Positions 49,801 to 62,900 of a stretch of 64,000 bases of DNA are shown here, in pieces; within the stretch, counting starts at the first letter, position 1, and each line of letters begins with the position of its first letter. The translations under genes and the position numbers were made by a program. The notes below the pieces were generated by a model that had not been told where the DNA came from, did not search any database, and worked only from the letters and a program-made list of their open reading frames with translations. Source of the stretch: Drosophila miranda (Eukaryota > Arthropoda > Insecta > Diptera > Drosophilidae); assembly GCF_003369915.1 (NCBI RefSeq), contig NC_046675.1, positions 4,650,001 to 4,714,000 on the forward strand, given 5' to 3'.

Positions 49801-52800
49801 GGGATCTTGTTCCTCCATGCGACATGTTCTCCACGATCCCAGTTTCTCCTCCTCCTCCACCGACTTGTTCCCTGTCCATCCACCCACCCACACAGAGTCC
49901 GATTCCTGCACAAAGTCCATAGAAGTTTCGTTCCGTTTCGACCGCGTTTGTAAATATTTTGGAACCCATTCACATAAATCAATTAGCCAAGTGTAACAGT
50001 TTCGGTTCGGGATCCTGGGATGCCTGGGATGGGTGTATGGGTGGAATATATGGGTTGGGTGGCAGAGATGGTGTGGTGTGGCCACCGTCTTTCGCTCCAC
50101 TTTGGGCTGCAGTTGCATGCAACAGGCGAAGCGGTCATAAATTTCGAAGCCGATGCCCCTTTTGTGTAGCTGCAAATGGCAGCGAAACTTCAAGATCTAC
50201 TCCTCCTTCCCCTTTGAGGATGTGGAAATTTGTGCAAATTGATGAGAATATAAGTGGAGATATTGGGAGTGGAGCAGGAGCCACGAAGCAGGAGGTAGAC
50301 CCAAGATCATTTTCAGAGCCCAGACCCGAACTTGCAGGAGGAAAAGCGGTCAGGCCAACGATCTATTTGCTTTGTCAAGTGCCGCGTTGGGGGAAATTGA
50401 TGAAAATTGCGCCTATTTACCGGTTCGCACACCCGCAAGATGAGAATCTCGTCCAGGCAGTTTATCAAGTCCGCAGCTCCAGCCCATCTCCAGGAAGAAC
50501 CCAGAACCCAGAACCCAGAGCGGAGTCCGACTCAAGGTCGCAACAGCCGAGGCCTGGGCAGGTGGAAGATGGAGTAGAGCAGATGGAACCAGAAGGAGCA
50601 AGAGAAGCAGCGGCAGAACAGGTGTTGCCTCCATTGACAGTTGCCTTGATTGGTTTGTGTTGCATGTCGCACGCCTCGTGCTGCTGGTTCCCCAAGTACA
50701 GCTCCTCCTCCACATCCACATCCTATCTAAGTGCAGATGCAGACCTGCCTGGCACACCCCTTCATTTGTAGAGACAAAACCGAAGAAGACAACTGCATTT
50801 TGGGCTCCGGCGAAGACGAAGGCAGCCTCGAGTTGGCGACTTGGCAATCTGGTGTGCCAACGCCCAGAGCAAATATTGAGAGAATAGAAAATAGAGGATC
50901 TCCCATTTACCATCTCCATAACTTGCTGCGACGTCGTCGCTAATCGCAGACTCTGGGATTGTAAATTAAAAGTGGAAGCATCGGTGGCATGTGGATTGCA
51001 TTAACGTTGCCCGCTTCGATGTGTCCGGCATTCAGCATTCAGCATTCAGCAGTCGGGAATTTGAGGAATTGACGATGGGAATATGAAACCATCAATTTGC
51101 GTAGCGATCTGTCTAGTGGTCCATGGAAGGTGGACACTCGGAAAACTCTCCCATGCACACGCTCCCGAAGAAGGAGAGGAGCTTTCCAATCCCTCTGAAT
51201 ATGGAGGCAACAATCGAATGGATGGCACCTTTACCCATACGTGCCCATAATTCACATGGTGGATGCTCCTGATCCTCCTGCCGCTTCCAATCCTCCTCTA
51301 AGACCAAATCCAACTCCGACAGAGGCAGAGCAGGAGCAAAAACGCCAGCAATTAGAAGCAGAAGCTGCCGATGGCTGTTGGATGGTGGCTGCCGGTCGGT
51401 GATTGAGTTGCAGCTCAGGTAGTTGCTCCACAGCTCCAGAGCTCCACCGCTCCCCATCGCCCCATCAGTCCATCGCTCCTTTCGCGGCTGTAATTGATGG
51501 CGAGACGCGGGCCTTCAGGTGAAGAGTGAAACAGGGAGCGGCGGGTGGGGAGCTGCGACCAACGGCAACGGCTTCAAACAGGAAAATTCATATTACGAAA
51601 AAACTGCATCGCTTAAGTGTCATTATTGGGACCAGAATTTCAACAAGTCGCTGCCGTTGTCGTGTCTTCGGATGCAGATGGAGATGAGGATGGGAATGGG
51701 GCTCCAGAGGAGAGGCTAAAGATGGAGCTGGCAACTTTCACCGCGCTCAGAATTCCTGTGTGCACTCCGAGCAACCGATCAGCTCCACTGCAAGTCGGAG
51801 ACGGAGTCAGAGTCAGAGTCACAGTCGGTGGAAGAACAAGACCCTGAGTCGGAGTCGGAATCAAAGCCAGAGCCAGACATCGGTCAATCTTCCATCCCCA
51901 CTTCCATCCCAGTTCCCCTCCCGACCGCATCGCCATCCTCCGAGGTGCGCCAATATCCGCTGGCCACAATCAACACCTCCGCACCGCCCACCGCCCCTCG
52001 CACCACAGCGAGGTGGAGCCATCACTCAATATCAACCTTCGCCGCTCTACTGCCACATCGTTCTGTGGCTTTTCTTATCTGTGGCAACCTCCCCCGCCAC
52101 TGCCAATGCCACCACCAACTCCCTGCCCACCCCCTCTCCTTCCCCTACCCATTCCACTTGTTGTTTTTACACCTTGCTCGTTTTTGTGTGCCGGGTCTCG
52201 TGTCGAATGGATCCAAACTTGGAGTAGAGTGTAGACCAAGTACAACTCCGATGCCGATTCCGACAGCGACTCTGCGTCCCCGTCCAAGTACGAGGCTTCA
52301 ACGTTGTCGCCGGCTAAGGGCGTTAACTGGGTTAAACGCTCGTTGACAGTTTTATGCCACAGACCAGACCAAGCCACGCCACACCATGCCACGCCGGGGC
52401 AAGACCACATCTAAGACCAAGACGAACACCAAGACGAAGGCGTTGACAGTCAGTCAGTGGCACAGACCAAACGAGACACTTATTAAGAGTGAAAATTCTG
52501 ATAGAATGGGTTTTTCTTTCTGCATAGAAAGCTGCAATTAGAAAGACCCAAAGGGCCTAAAGAGAAGTAGAGAAGGGCAAAAGGGGGAGAGCACAGAGGA
52601 CAGAGGAGAGAACCATTGAAAAGTGAAACAAAACATGGAAAGGAAAGGTCGTTACCATACCATACTCGAAGCTAGAATCGGATTCGGAATCAGAGTCATC
52701 AAGTTCGTCGCTTGAGTCTTTCGTTCCTCTTCTTCCAATTCGGATTCGGGGCAACGAGTGACGGACTGCAGCGGCAGCTGGCGCCTTTGATGGCCACTTT

Positions 52801-55800
52801 CATTATGCGTGCGATGCGTATCGCCAATTAGGGGTCGATGGGTGTCGGAGATTCCTCTCGAATCTGCACTCTCCACTCTTAACTCCTTTGGAGATCGTCT
52901 GCAAATGGAGAAACTTCTCCCTGGCAGATGATGAGAGTGCAGATTGATGACGCACATTTGTATCTTTGCGAGCCATCGCAATCCTTTCCCCGAAATTCTC
53001 GCACTGCATTCCGAGTGAAAGTAAACGAATCTCTGGCATGTCGGACTCCACCAGAAGGAGCGACGGGTAGTCCCGCTCCACTTCTAATGAGCAAACTTGA
53101 AATGGAGTCGTCGAGTCGGAGGAGTCGGAGTTGCAGCTCTAGAGTGGAAACCGATCAATTTGCAAACAATTGAAGCAAGAGACGAATAAACGAGCTGCAA
53201 AAGTGAATTTCTGTCGATTGATTGCCGGAAACATAAACAGCGATCGTTGTTCACCCTCGCGCCCAGCAACAGCTCCTGCTCCTCCTGATCGACCTAGACC
53301 ATGTCTCCGTCTTCCACTTGGGAATGGGAATGGCACTGGGAATGGAACTGGGACTGGCACTGGCACTGGCCCACGCGGCAATCAGCAGAGCAGCAGAGCA
53401 GCAGCTGCTGCTGGGAGAATGTGCGAAAATCGAAAGGAAATCTGCATGTCACTCAATTGGGCGGAGCGTGGAGTGGAGCGACACCACCGGAGAGTGGTTT
53501 CCCTCTGTTCTCTCTGCAAACGAACCACCGACCCGCGACCCCGAGGTTGTGGTCTTCGTCGCCATCACTTTCGTCACTGCTTGGCCCAGTTTTCTCGGCC
53601 TCGGATCTAGAATGCAAACAAATATTTAAATATCGAAGTGACAGAAACTGGAGCACAGAACACGGAACACGGCCCCAATCGAACGATTGAAGTGCTGGGC
53701 TTGGGGACTTGCTCCTAACGGTCTAGTGTTTGATGTATCTCTAAGCCATCCGGCGTGTGGCACTGGCCTTGATAAGAGGCCAACAAACTCCACACACACA
53801 CAAACACCTAACCCGAGAGAGAACTGTAAATTTAAACTCTGTCCGACAACTTTTGGGCAGAGATTATGCCGAACTAATTCCTGGGAATTCGGGAGCGGGT
53901 CGGACTTCATAATTTTGGCAGCGATCGCGAAAGCCGATAGCAATTAGAGCAAAACTCTGCCAACTCCAATTACTCAATCAGAAGCGGAGGAGAAGAGTTC
54001 TTGGTACTGTCTTCTGACTGAAATGGAATGGGATGGGATGGCATTTCATGGCCCAATCGATGCCTGGCCATCAGCAGAACTGTGGAGGTTGGGGACTTTT
54101 CATTCACACGCCAATTCAAGTCTAAGCAATGCCAAGGCAAAGCCCGAATCCGAATTGGAACCCGAGCGGATGGCGATTGCAGACTTCCTATTCCTATTTC
54201 TATTCCCAAAGCTTTTCCGAAAGACATAATTTATATAATTTCCTTATCAGATTGATTGCCGCTGCTCATTGTTGGAATAAATTGTACGAGTATACTCGTA
54301 ATTCCCTCAGAGGCGTTAATCGAACGCGGAGGGGCGTCAATTATGGCCACAAAGCGACAAAAGTCCCTCTCCATCCCATGCATCCATCCTATCGTAAATC
54401 GCCAGAGAATCGGAGTCGAATTCGAACCATCATCCACATCATCGCAACTGTCGTAATCGTAATCGAATGCAGTGGAAGTGCAGCTCCAACGGAACTGAAC
54501 TGCATGAAAATGGGGGAAGATGAGGGGAAAATGGGGAAAAGTGCGACGAGTGCAGTTCGCTGTGCTTTCGATGATGGCGCGGCAGTATTTAATTGCATTA
54601 TGTGACGGACAAATTCGAGTCAGACGAGGCTTTCTTTATGTTTGTGGCGCAACTGCTGAAAGATGAAGCGGTTGCATAAATGCTCGTATCAAAGTGGGAT
54701 GCGACGCTTTGGGGCATGTATGAGTAAGGGCTATGCGAAGAGCACTCGTGGTACCCATCCCCACAATCAGTGACCCCATTCCCCATAGCTTGGAGCCCGT
54801 CGAAGCTCCCTCTCTGATTCGATTGTTATCGCGCACTTAATTAGGCGTGCGCTGAGGTAATGCTCATCGTATACAAGTGGAGATACCAGTACCCACCAGC
54901 ACACGTAGTTCTTCTGGTGCGAGTAGTTACAACTTTGGTCATTAGAAAGCTGCAGGGTTCTAGCCAGCTCTCATCTCTCTCCTCTCCTGCTTCCCAGAAG
55001 AGCACCGCTTGTGGTTCGTGGCTCCCCTCTTTTGATGGACTCTCTTCTTGAATGATCAATGCACCTGCAGCTGAAAATGAACTCTACCTTTGCCTCTACC
55101 TTTACATCTAACTCTTCCACGAGCATAACCTGCTGGGAGACTTCAATTTGGCATTATTCAGTGCAATTCAATGTTGAAGCTGCGTGTCAGGCAATCGCAT
55201 TAGAAAATCATTTGCCTCGACTGTTATAATTGCATTTTATTACTTCCGACAAGAACAAGAATCGCAGAGGGCCCAGACCCAGAGCCAGTCCCAGTCTCAG
55301 GCCCTCTGTTGAGGCTGGGGCCTCTTCAAGAGCTGGCTGCGAGAAAAGCTTCTGCTGAAGAAAGTTGTCAGCAAAGAGAATGGCCGACACAAGAGAGCTG
55401 GCTAAGAGAGGCTCGGCATTAGCCGTCTGTCTTTTACCGGTTTACTTGGCCAAAGAGAGCACAGCGGAGGCACAGACAGAGGCACGGCCGTGGCCGTGGC
55501 AGAGGCAACATTAGTTAGTCGATGCTGCCACTGCCACTGCCAATGCCGCTTCTGCTTCCGTCGACGCCAACGCCAACGCCGGCTTCGACATCGACATTGG
55601 CTCTCGCTTTGGACCTGGCTTTGGCTCTTACGGTGGCTTCCCAGCTTGAAAACGTTTTCCGCGGCCTTCGCAGCCAGCATTCAGTGTCAAGGTGCTCGAA
55701 CTGGCAGTCGCAGTGGCAGTGGCAAACGCAAACGCAAACGCTGAAGTCATAGAAGCTAACGAACTGTGAGAGCCATTCGAATCGATTCTCCATTTCCCCG

Positions 55801-55904
55801 CAGCATCTGGAATTCTGGCTTCGCTGTCGCAGTCGAGTCGGACTTGGAGACGGAGTCGCATTCGAAGTCGAAGTCACATAAGAACGTTTACCCAAAACAT
55901 ATGC

Positions 55905-56158
55905 TAGGCAGTTAGGCGCTCCACTTTCGACAGTGCAGACGGCGAGCGCTCGAGCGGTTCGACGGTTCAAAAGTTTCGAGCAATTTCAGTTTCGGTTCAA
56001 CGAACAAACAAACAAAAAGAGTTTAAATCAAACAAAGTACCACAGGAAAGGAATTAAATAACAATTAATCAACCAATTCGTGCGTGTCCTGTCAGCTCGA
56101 GTGAAATACTGAAACGTTTTGGTTAACATTCAAGTGCATTCGATATTTTGAATCAAAG
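55905..56158 (+). promoter_or_regulatory. Putative promoter and noncoding first exon of mey
   Basis: A stretch of about 255 bp free of ATG triplets ends at a good splice donor (AATCAAAG|gtaaac, exon end 56158). It contains Inr-like TTTCAGT (A at 55988), GCGAGCGCTCGAGCGGTTCGACGG-type GC-rich sequence just upstream, and the AACAAACAAACAAAAAG pattern common in fly 5' UTRs. The acceptor before the first coding exon (tccctccgacttgcag at 59831-59846) shows that mey has an upstream exon, and this is the best nearby candidate. The exact start site is not determined. Confidence 0.45.
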
Positions 56159-59100
56159 GTAAACCAAAAAGTGTTTGAAACAGTTTGAACAGTTGAAAAT
56201 ATTTGCAAAAGACGCGTTTTGCCGAAAAATTCGATTGAATTGACATTCAATGGCCGAGACCGAGGCCGAGGCCGAGCCTGACAAGGTGTCAATTGTCAGC
56301 CAAACAGGATGTCCATCAATTAAACGAAAATGGTCAATGGATCATTAGAGAAAGCTCTGGGTGAATGTCAGTTCTGTTCGACTGAGATGGTCGCCGGATC
56401 GTCGGATCGACAACAGCGAACATCCAACATTCAACAGCAAAACAGCAAACAGCCTGAAAAGATGTCACATTAGTTTCCAGTTTCCAAGATAAACCCCGAG
56501 AAGAAGAAGGCATTTTTGCCATGCCGGAAGCGTGCAAGACGGAGAGAACTCGTCAACTCCCAAATGTGCAGAATTCTGCAGGCAATTAACTTTTGCCTGG
56601 TCAAGTCTTTTGAGTGGTTCTTCTCAACTTCAACTTCAGCTTCAACTTCTCCTTTTCCAAGTCTGCGTTTTTTTTTTCTGCTGTTCTGTTCATTTACCCA
56701 CTTGGGATCGGGATCCTGGTGGTGGCCAGTGTGATTTGGGTCAGGCAACGGCAACGGTTCGATGCGACAATTTAATGGCAATTAGCTGGGGCTCAGACCT
56801 CAAGACTTGAATGTCAAACCATGTAAAACTTTCGCTGCCTTTTCTTTAAAGACTTCCCCATTGACATCAGAATCGAAGAATCGAAGAACCGAACCACTGC
56901 GGTTTGAGCCATGAAGTCACATTTCTGACTGACAAATCTCGGGTCTACGTGCCTCAAAACTGATTTGCCTGTTACGCCATGGGCCTAGGGTAAACGATAC
57001 TCTAAGCTGCTATTCCGCAGAGCGGCTCATTAATATGCCGGCGATGTGTATGGCGGCACTGATCCATGTGGACTTTTCATGATCTGGATGAAATGCTATC
57101 ACAGTTAGAGCTGCTCTTCTTCGTTGATTTCGGTGGCATGTTCGGGCAAAGCGTGAGCCACAAGATCATGTTCTCCCCCAGAGTTTACTCTCTTTTTTCA
57201 TGTATTTATACATGAGTTTGTTTATGGTTTGGGTGAATAGATTAGGTTTTCGAACGGCTTTCAAATTGGTGCGGTTAACTTGCCGTTAGGTCTGGGTCTG
57301 GGGTCTGGGTCTGCGTCTGGGGCCATGAAATGAAAAGTTTTCGGTTGAGATTTTCCCTCATTCTTCCAGTTGAGATGTCTTTTGATTCACCGCATCAAAT
57401 GGAAACAAGTTTGTGGGCCAGGCCACGGTCAGAGCACGCCAGATCTTTTGATATTTGAGAAATTTCACTGGCCATTAATTGAAGATTTGTCGCTAACTTT
57501 GAGAAATTTTTCGCCGCCAACAAAAAAGTATTTCTATAGAAATAACTCCGAGGTGACCCACATTGCGGCCGTGTGCTATTCCATGCAACCAGCGAGGCAT
57601 CAACGAGCCAGCAGCCATCCAGTCGACTCCTTCTGCCTACTGCCTTCTGCCAATGGCCAGCGGGTGCAGTTTTCAAATTGCCAGCCATGAAATGAAGATA
57701 GCCTGGTCGGGTAGTCGTAGTCGCCAGGCTGGTTGTACGTATATCTTGGCTGGCTGGTTGCTTGGCTGGTAGTGGCCCGAGTGGTGTTGCTGCCTCCATC
57801 TGTGGCTTCCACACATGGCTTACAGTTACATTGAGGTGCGCTTCAATTGAGATAAGCTTGCGGTTGGCAGTTATGTCATTCGACTGGCATTTCCCTGGCA
57901 CACTTTTCCGCAAGCCCACATCCAACATACGGCAACCAACAGCGGAAAGTGGAAGAGTTCTGCCTGCTCATTCTGAAACACAACGAACCGAACCGAACCG
58001 AGCCGTTGATCACCATTTTAATTAAGGAATAACACGTTTCTGTGCCGAATTGGTGTCATAAAAGTGTTTTATTGGCACCCTGACAGACGGACTACTCCGC
58101 TGAGTGGGATTAGCCCGAATATTGAACCAGATCCGGTGTTTGAAAGTCTCCTGTGTGAAGTCTCTTAGAGACAGTCCAGTCATTTCTCTCTGGCAGTCGA
58201 ATCATTTCTTAAGAGGCGATTCCCATTCCCCCCCCCCACATCACATCTAAACACTCCATAAAGAGATGCCAAACAAACTGTCAAATTTGGCTGTAAATAT
58301 GCTAAAGAAGAGGGAAACGGGTTACTAAACACTTGCCCCCCCTTCGCCAAGACTCTGGCTGATAAATGAACCAACATCCCGATACTAGCATGCATATATA
58401 AATCTCCATTCAATTCGAATTGAAATGCCAGCCAAGGCAAGTCGATGTTGGAGTCCGAGAGTAGGAGCCGCAGCAGGAGCAGCATCGACTGCCAAATGGA
58501 AATTTATGTCCATGTCCATGTCCATGGCTGAGAGTGGCCACTGGCTGGGGCAGCTACTGCAGCAAGGATTAGGATTAGTTTATTGCCCCACTAAGGCAAC
58601 TGACCCACAACATTAAATTGTGATTTGAGTGGGGCAAGCAACAAAAACAACTAAAACATTGCAACAACAAGGCCAAGACAGTTGCAGTTTCAGTTGCAGA
58701 CTCAACTTGTGGCTGCTAGTCGAAGATGGAAGCTCGGAGCTGGGAGCTCGAAGAGCCGAGTAATTAGAATGTTTTTTCCATTCAAGGAATTTCTGTAGAC
58801 TCTGAGGCACGCGACTCACTCCATTGCCTTGGCCATGTCATTGACCAGAGACCATGAAAATTGATTTGCAGCCAGACAATTGCATAATCGCTGATTATGA
58901 GGTACTGCAGCAGGCTGGAGCACTCACGAGAGCAGCAGCTGGCCGAGAATCGGGAGTCGGGAGTCAGCGATCTGTAGTGGAATTCGATTAGTGCGGAAAT
59001 CAATCCGAGCATGGGGAGAGCTCCATGCTCTACTCAGATCAGAACAGAACTCAGAACAGAACTCTGAGCAGAGCCAGAGCGAGTGGAGCTCTGTGATTTA

Positions 59101-59846
59101 ACGCATATTACTCGTAATGCATTTTCTATGCCGCCGAAGAAAAAGAACCGCAAAAGCCACTAACGATCCAACTACCAGCATCTCAACAGTGCTGTATTCT
59201 GTTCTGTTCGTATCGATCGCATTGTGATCAGGGGGCCCCCAATCAGAATTCTTCTTGACCATTTCGGCTTACAGCTTTGGGTTTAACTTTTGCCTCATCT
59301 TGGCATGAAACCACCTCATCTTCAGCTGCTGGTTATACTCGCAGTATCTTTCGGCTTCCTGTGCGTGCGTTCGGCTAAGTGGCATTATTTTAATTCCTAG
59401 GCCTGTGCGTGCCACAGCCAACAGGCAGCAGTCAGTGGCCAGTGGCGGTGGCAGTGGCAGGGTCCAAAGCGAGAGACCCGCAGAAGCCGATGTCTGCCTG
59501 GGCATCGGGGGATCATCAACCAAATTGATTTTGCATCCATTTCATTGCAATTAATCAACGGCATTTCGTGATGGTGGGCGTTGCAGGCGAGCACTTACAG
59601 TAGCAATAGCACCATAAGCTCAAGTTGCAGTTGCAATTGCCGCAAGATACGAGTGGTGGCTGGTGGGGCTGCTGCTGGGCCAACATTAAACCCATTATTA
59701 AAGCTTAACTGTAACTGCTGGCGCAATTAATCATGAGATAAGCATGAGAGTGGGAAGCCAGGCTACGGGGCAGCCGGGGCACAGACTGAAATGCTAATTA
59801 AAAACCAAGCTACCAAAACACCTTTTTTGTTCCCTCCGACTTGCAG
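56159..59846 (+). other. Proposed first intron of mey
   Basis: The acceptor at 59846 is clear (pyrimidine-rich tract then CAG); the donor at 56159 is inferred. No coding signal lies inside. Sequence is A/T-rich with CAG/GTC-type low complexity and a C-run at 58231-58238. Fly genes often carry enhancers in a first intron of this size. Confidence 0.45.
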
Positions 59847-59924
59847 AAACCTCAACAGCAGCAACAGCAACTCGAAGAGGAGAAGCAGAGAAGCAGAGAA
59901 CTTGCTGCAGTGGCAAGAACAGCA

Positions 59925-62900
59925 ATGCAACTACAGCTACGGTCAATGACAAAGAAACGAGTCAGCATGATGATGAAGACAACGACCAAGACGACATGTT
60001 GCCTGGTGTTGGTTGCCTTAATGCTGCTGGTGGACAGCTCGGTGGCAGCACGCAAGCTGCTGCCCAAGCGGCCGGTGAAACCGTTGAAGACATTTCCGCG
60101 CAACAATGCCACACCAATACCAGCAGCAGGGGCACTGGCAGCCGCGGCAGCAGTGGGAGCCGCAGCCACAGCCACAGCCACAGCGGGAGCCGCAACATTG
60201 AACGGAAGCGAGCTACCAAAACCGTTGACGCTGCAATCCGACGAACCAGCGGAAGCGATTGTCGCATCGCCACCTGGAGCCGCATCGGCATCGGCAGCGG
60301 CATCAGCATCAGAATCGGCATCGGCATTGGCATCAGTAGCGGCATCACCTGCCAATGTGGAGACCAAAGCCGATGATCTTGCCAACCAGACCCCAACCGC
60401 AACACCTTCAGGCTCTGGCCTGATCGATGAGGACTGCGAGCCGGATATGATTGGCTTCGAGCTTATAACAGGGTAAGTGTCACCAGGCCAGGGCCATAAA
60501 TCTTAATTCCGGGCAATTAGTTGCCCAAGGGGGAACAGACAGAGACAGAGACGGAGACGGAGACCAAGGTAAAAAAAAAGTAGGATCCAGCCAACGAGGG
60601 GGCATAAATTAGGCGAGACTTATAGGATGGGATGGCAGTGTCGTTCCCTGTAAACACATCGTAAAAAAACGGACGAGGGTTGTCAGAGTAATCGAAAAGT
60701 TCATGGTTACCACTTGGCAGCAAAAATAAAAAAGATTCAGTTCAATTTCCTACAAAACGTTTTCCAAGTAAGAAGCTAACAATAAATTAGTTCAGCGATT
60801 CAATTGTTTACCGATGTGGCACCCCATTTTGGGTCAATGAACCCCACATAAAAAAACAATTAACCGACAAAGCAGTAGTTTGTTTAGTTTATTTATACTG
60901 TTTCAAATCTTAAAGTAAGTGAAATATGTGCAACCCAATGTGGCAAGACTGCTCAAAGAATGTGGCACAATTCGAAAATTGGGTTCCATTTGGTTCGCCT
61001 CGTGATCTAAATACATAATTCAACCATCGGGCAATTGGATTCTTCGAAAGAGATCCCCCCTCCAAACCCAAGAGGAAGATTCAATTTATAATATTATTTA
61101 AAAAACACTTCAACCCACCCACTTGAGAGAGAGAGATAGAGACCCAAAGAGAAAACCTGTTGCTCCCGAACGGGTATCCATGAATTTATGTGCGTTACTT
61201 TCCTCCTAATCCCCGATACCATCCCATTCCATTCCATTCCATTCCACTCCGATCCATTCGATCTCGAATGGGCTATAGGTACGTGCTATCGGCGCCATCG
61301 AGGCAATTGGAAACGCTGCCCGGCACCCTCATGCTGACCGACTGCCTGGAGGCCTGCCAGGCCAATGAATCTTGCAGCTCGGTTAATTATGAGACGGGCC
61401 TGTGTGTCATGTTCCGCAGCACTGCCGATCAGTTGCCAGGTGAGTACCAAAGCAAGCCAAACCGTGCAGTGGGTTATAATCTGCACCACGATCTATTGCC
61501 TAAAGCTTGTATGTTAAATGTTCTATAATAAATGTGAACTCCACCATCTTCCACACCCACATCCCATCTGGCATCCCATTCCATCCGCAGGTTCACTTTC
61601 GCGCTCCCAGTATCCCGTTTTCACCGTATACGCACAGAAATCCTGCTTCGGAGTGCGACCCTGCTCGAAGGCCTGGTGCATTGATCGCGTCCAGGGCTAC
61701 CGGCTGGCGGAGCGAGCCAAGGCCAGCCAGAGCGTGGCCACGAGGCGCGACTGCATCGAGCTGTGCCTGGGCGAGACGGAGTTCACCTGTCGGTAAGTGC
61801 TGGGAATCCCGTTACAACGAGCAGTGTACCCACCCAACTCATTCATCTGCCACCCTCTTGTGCCACTCTCTTGTATCCCTCTCTAACTCTATCCAACTCG
61901 GCATCTGCCTCTTGCCGCTTGCCTCTTACCTCTTGGTTGTGACTCTTGTGAAGATCGGCCAACTATTATGCGCACTCTGGCCTGTGCGAGCTCTCGGACA
62001 TGGATCGCATTACGCTGTCGGACGAGGCGAACATCGCGGCCTACGATGGCGCCGACTATCTGGAGAACAACTGCGCGGAGGAGCCCAGCAAGCTGTGTGA
62101 GTTCAAGCGGATCTCGGGTCGCATTCTGAAGACCGTCGACTCGGTGCATCAGAATGTGCAGAGCATCGACGACTGTCGCGACCTCTGTCTCACCGCCCCG
62201 TTCCGCTGCCACTCCTACGACTACAACGAGACCGGGGAGCATGTCTGCCGCCTCTCGCACCACAGTCGCGCCACCCTGACGGATCTCTCGGAGCCCTATC
62301 TGAGCATTGAAGAGGCGGCCACTTACGAGCAGTCTGCCTGCTATAATGTATCCATCGATTGCCGCTCTGGCGAAATGATCACCAAGATTCGCACCTCGAA
62401 GCTGTTCGACGGCAAGGTCTATGCCAAGGGAGCCCCCAAATCCTGTGCCGTCAACGTGAACAACTCTCTGGAGTTCGATCTGAAGATGCGTTACAACGAC
62501 CTCGAGTGCAATGTCCGCCAGAGTGCCTACGGCCGGTATATGAACGACATTGTCATCCAGCATCATGACATGATTGTCACCTCCTCCGATCTGGGACTGG
62601 CCGTCTCCTGCCAGTATGATCTGACCAATAAGACGGTGGTGAACAATGTGGATCTGGGCGTAACCGGCGAGATCGAGTCGACGCTGAGCGAGGAAATCAT
62701 TGTCGATTCCCCGAATGTCATCATGAAGATCACGGCACGTGATGGCAGCGACATGAAACGCATCGCCGAGGTGGGAGACCCGCTGGCCCTCCGCTTCGAG
62801 ATCGTCGACGCGAACAGTCCGTACGAGATATTTGTGCGGGAACTGGTGGCCATGGACGGGACGGACAGTGCCGAAATCACGCTGATCGATGCCAACGGCT

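Larger units (their letters stand above)
28731..55904. other. Gene desert, right half
   Basis: About 27 kb without any protein, tRNA or rRNA gene that I can support. From about 38.6 to 53.6 kb the DNA is GC-richer and packed with imperfect hexamer and triplet runs, such as TCGGAG, CTCCAG, CCCAGT, GGGAAT and CCATCT. This keeps many frames open on both strands at once. Those frames have no domain, no consistent codon pattern and no splice logic. The A/T-richer parts (about 31.6-35.9 kb) contain short palindromes and a diverged duplication. The region lies upstream of mey and is a likely place for its regulatory elements (inference). Confidence 0.6.

Noticed and set aside
49465..50771. Frames of 242 codons (minus) and 270 codons (plus) that overlap
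   Set aside because: Mutually overlapping on opposite strands with no family resemblance. This is explained by GC-rich simple sequence.
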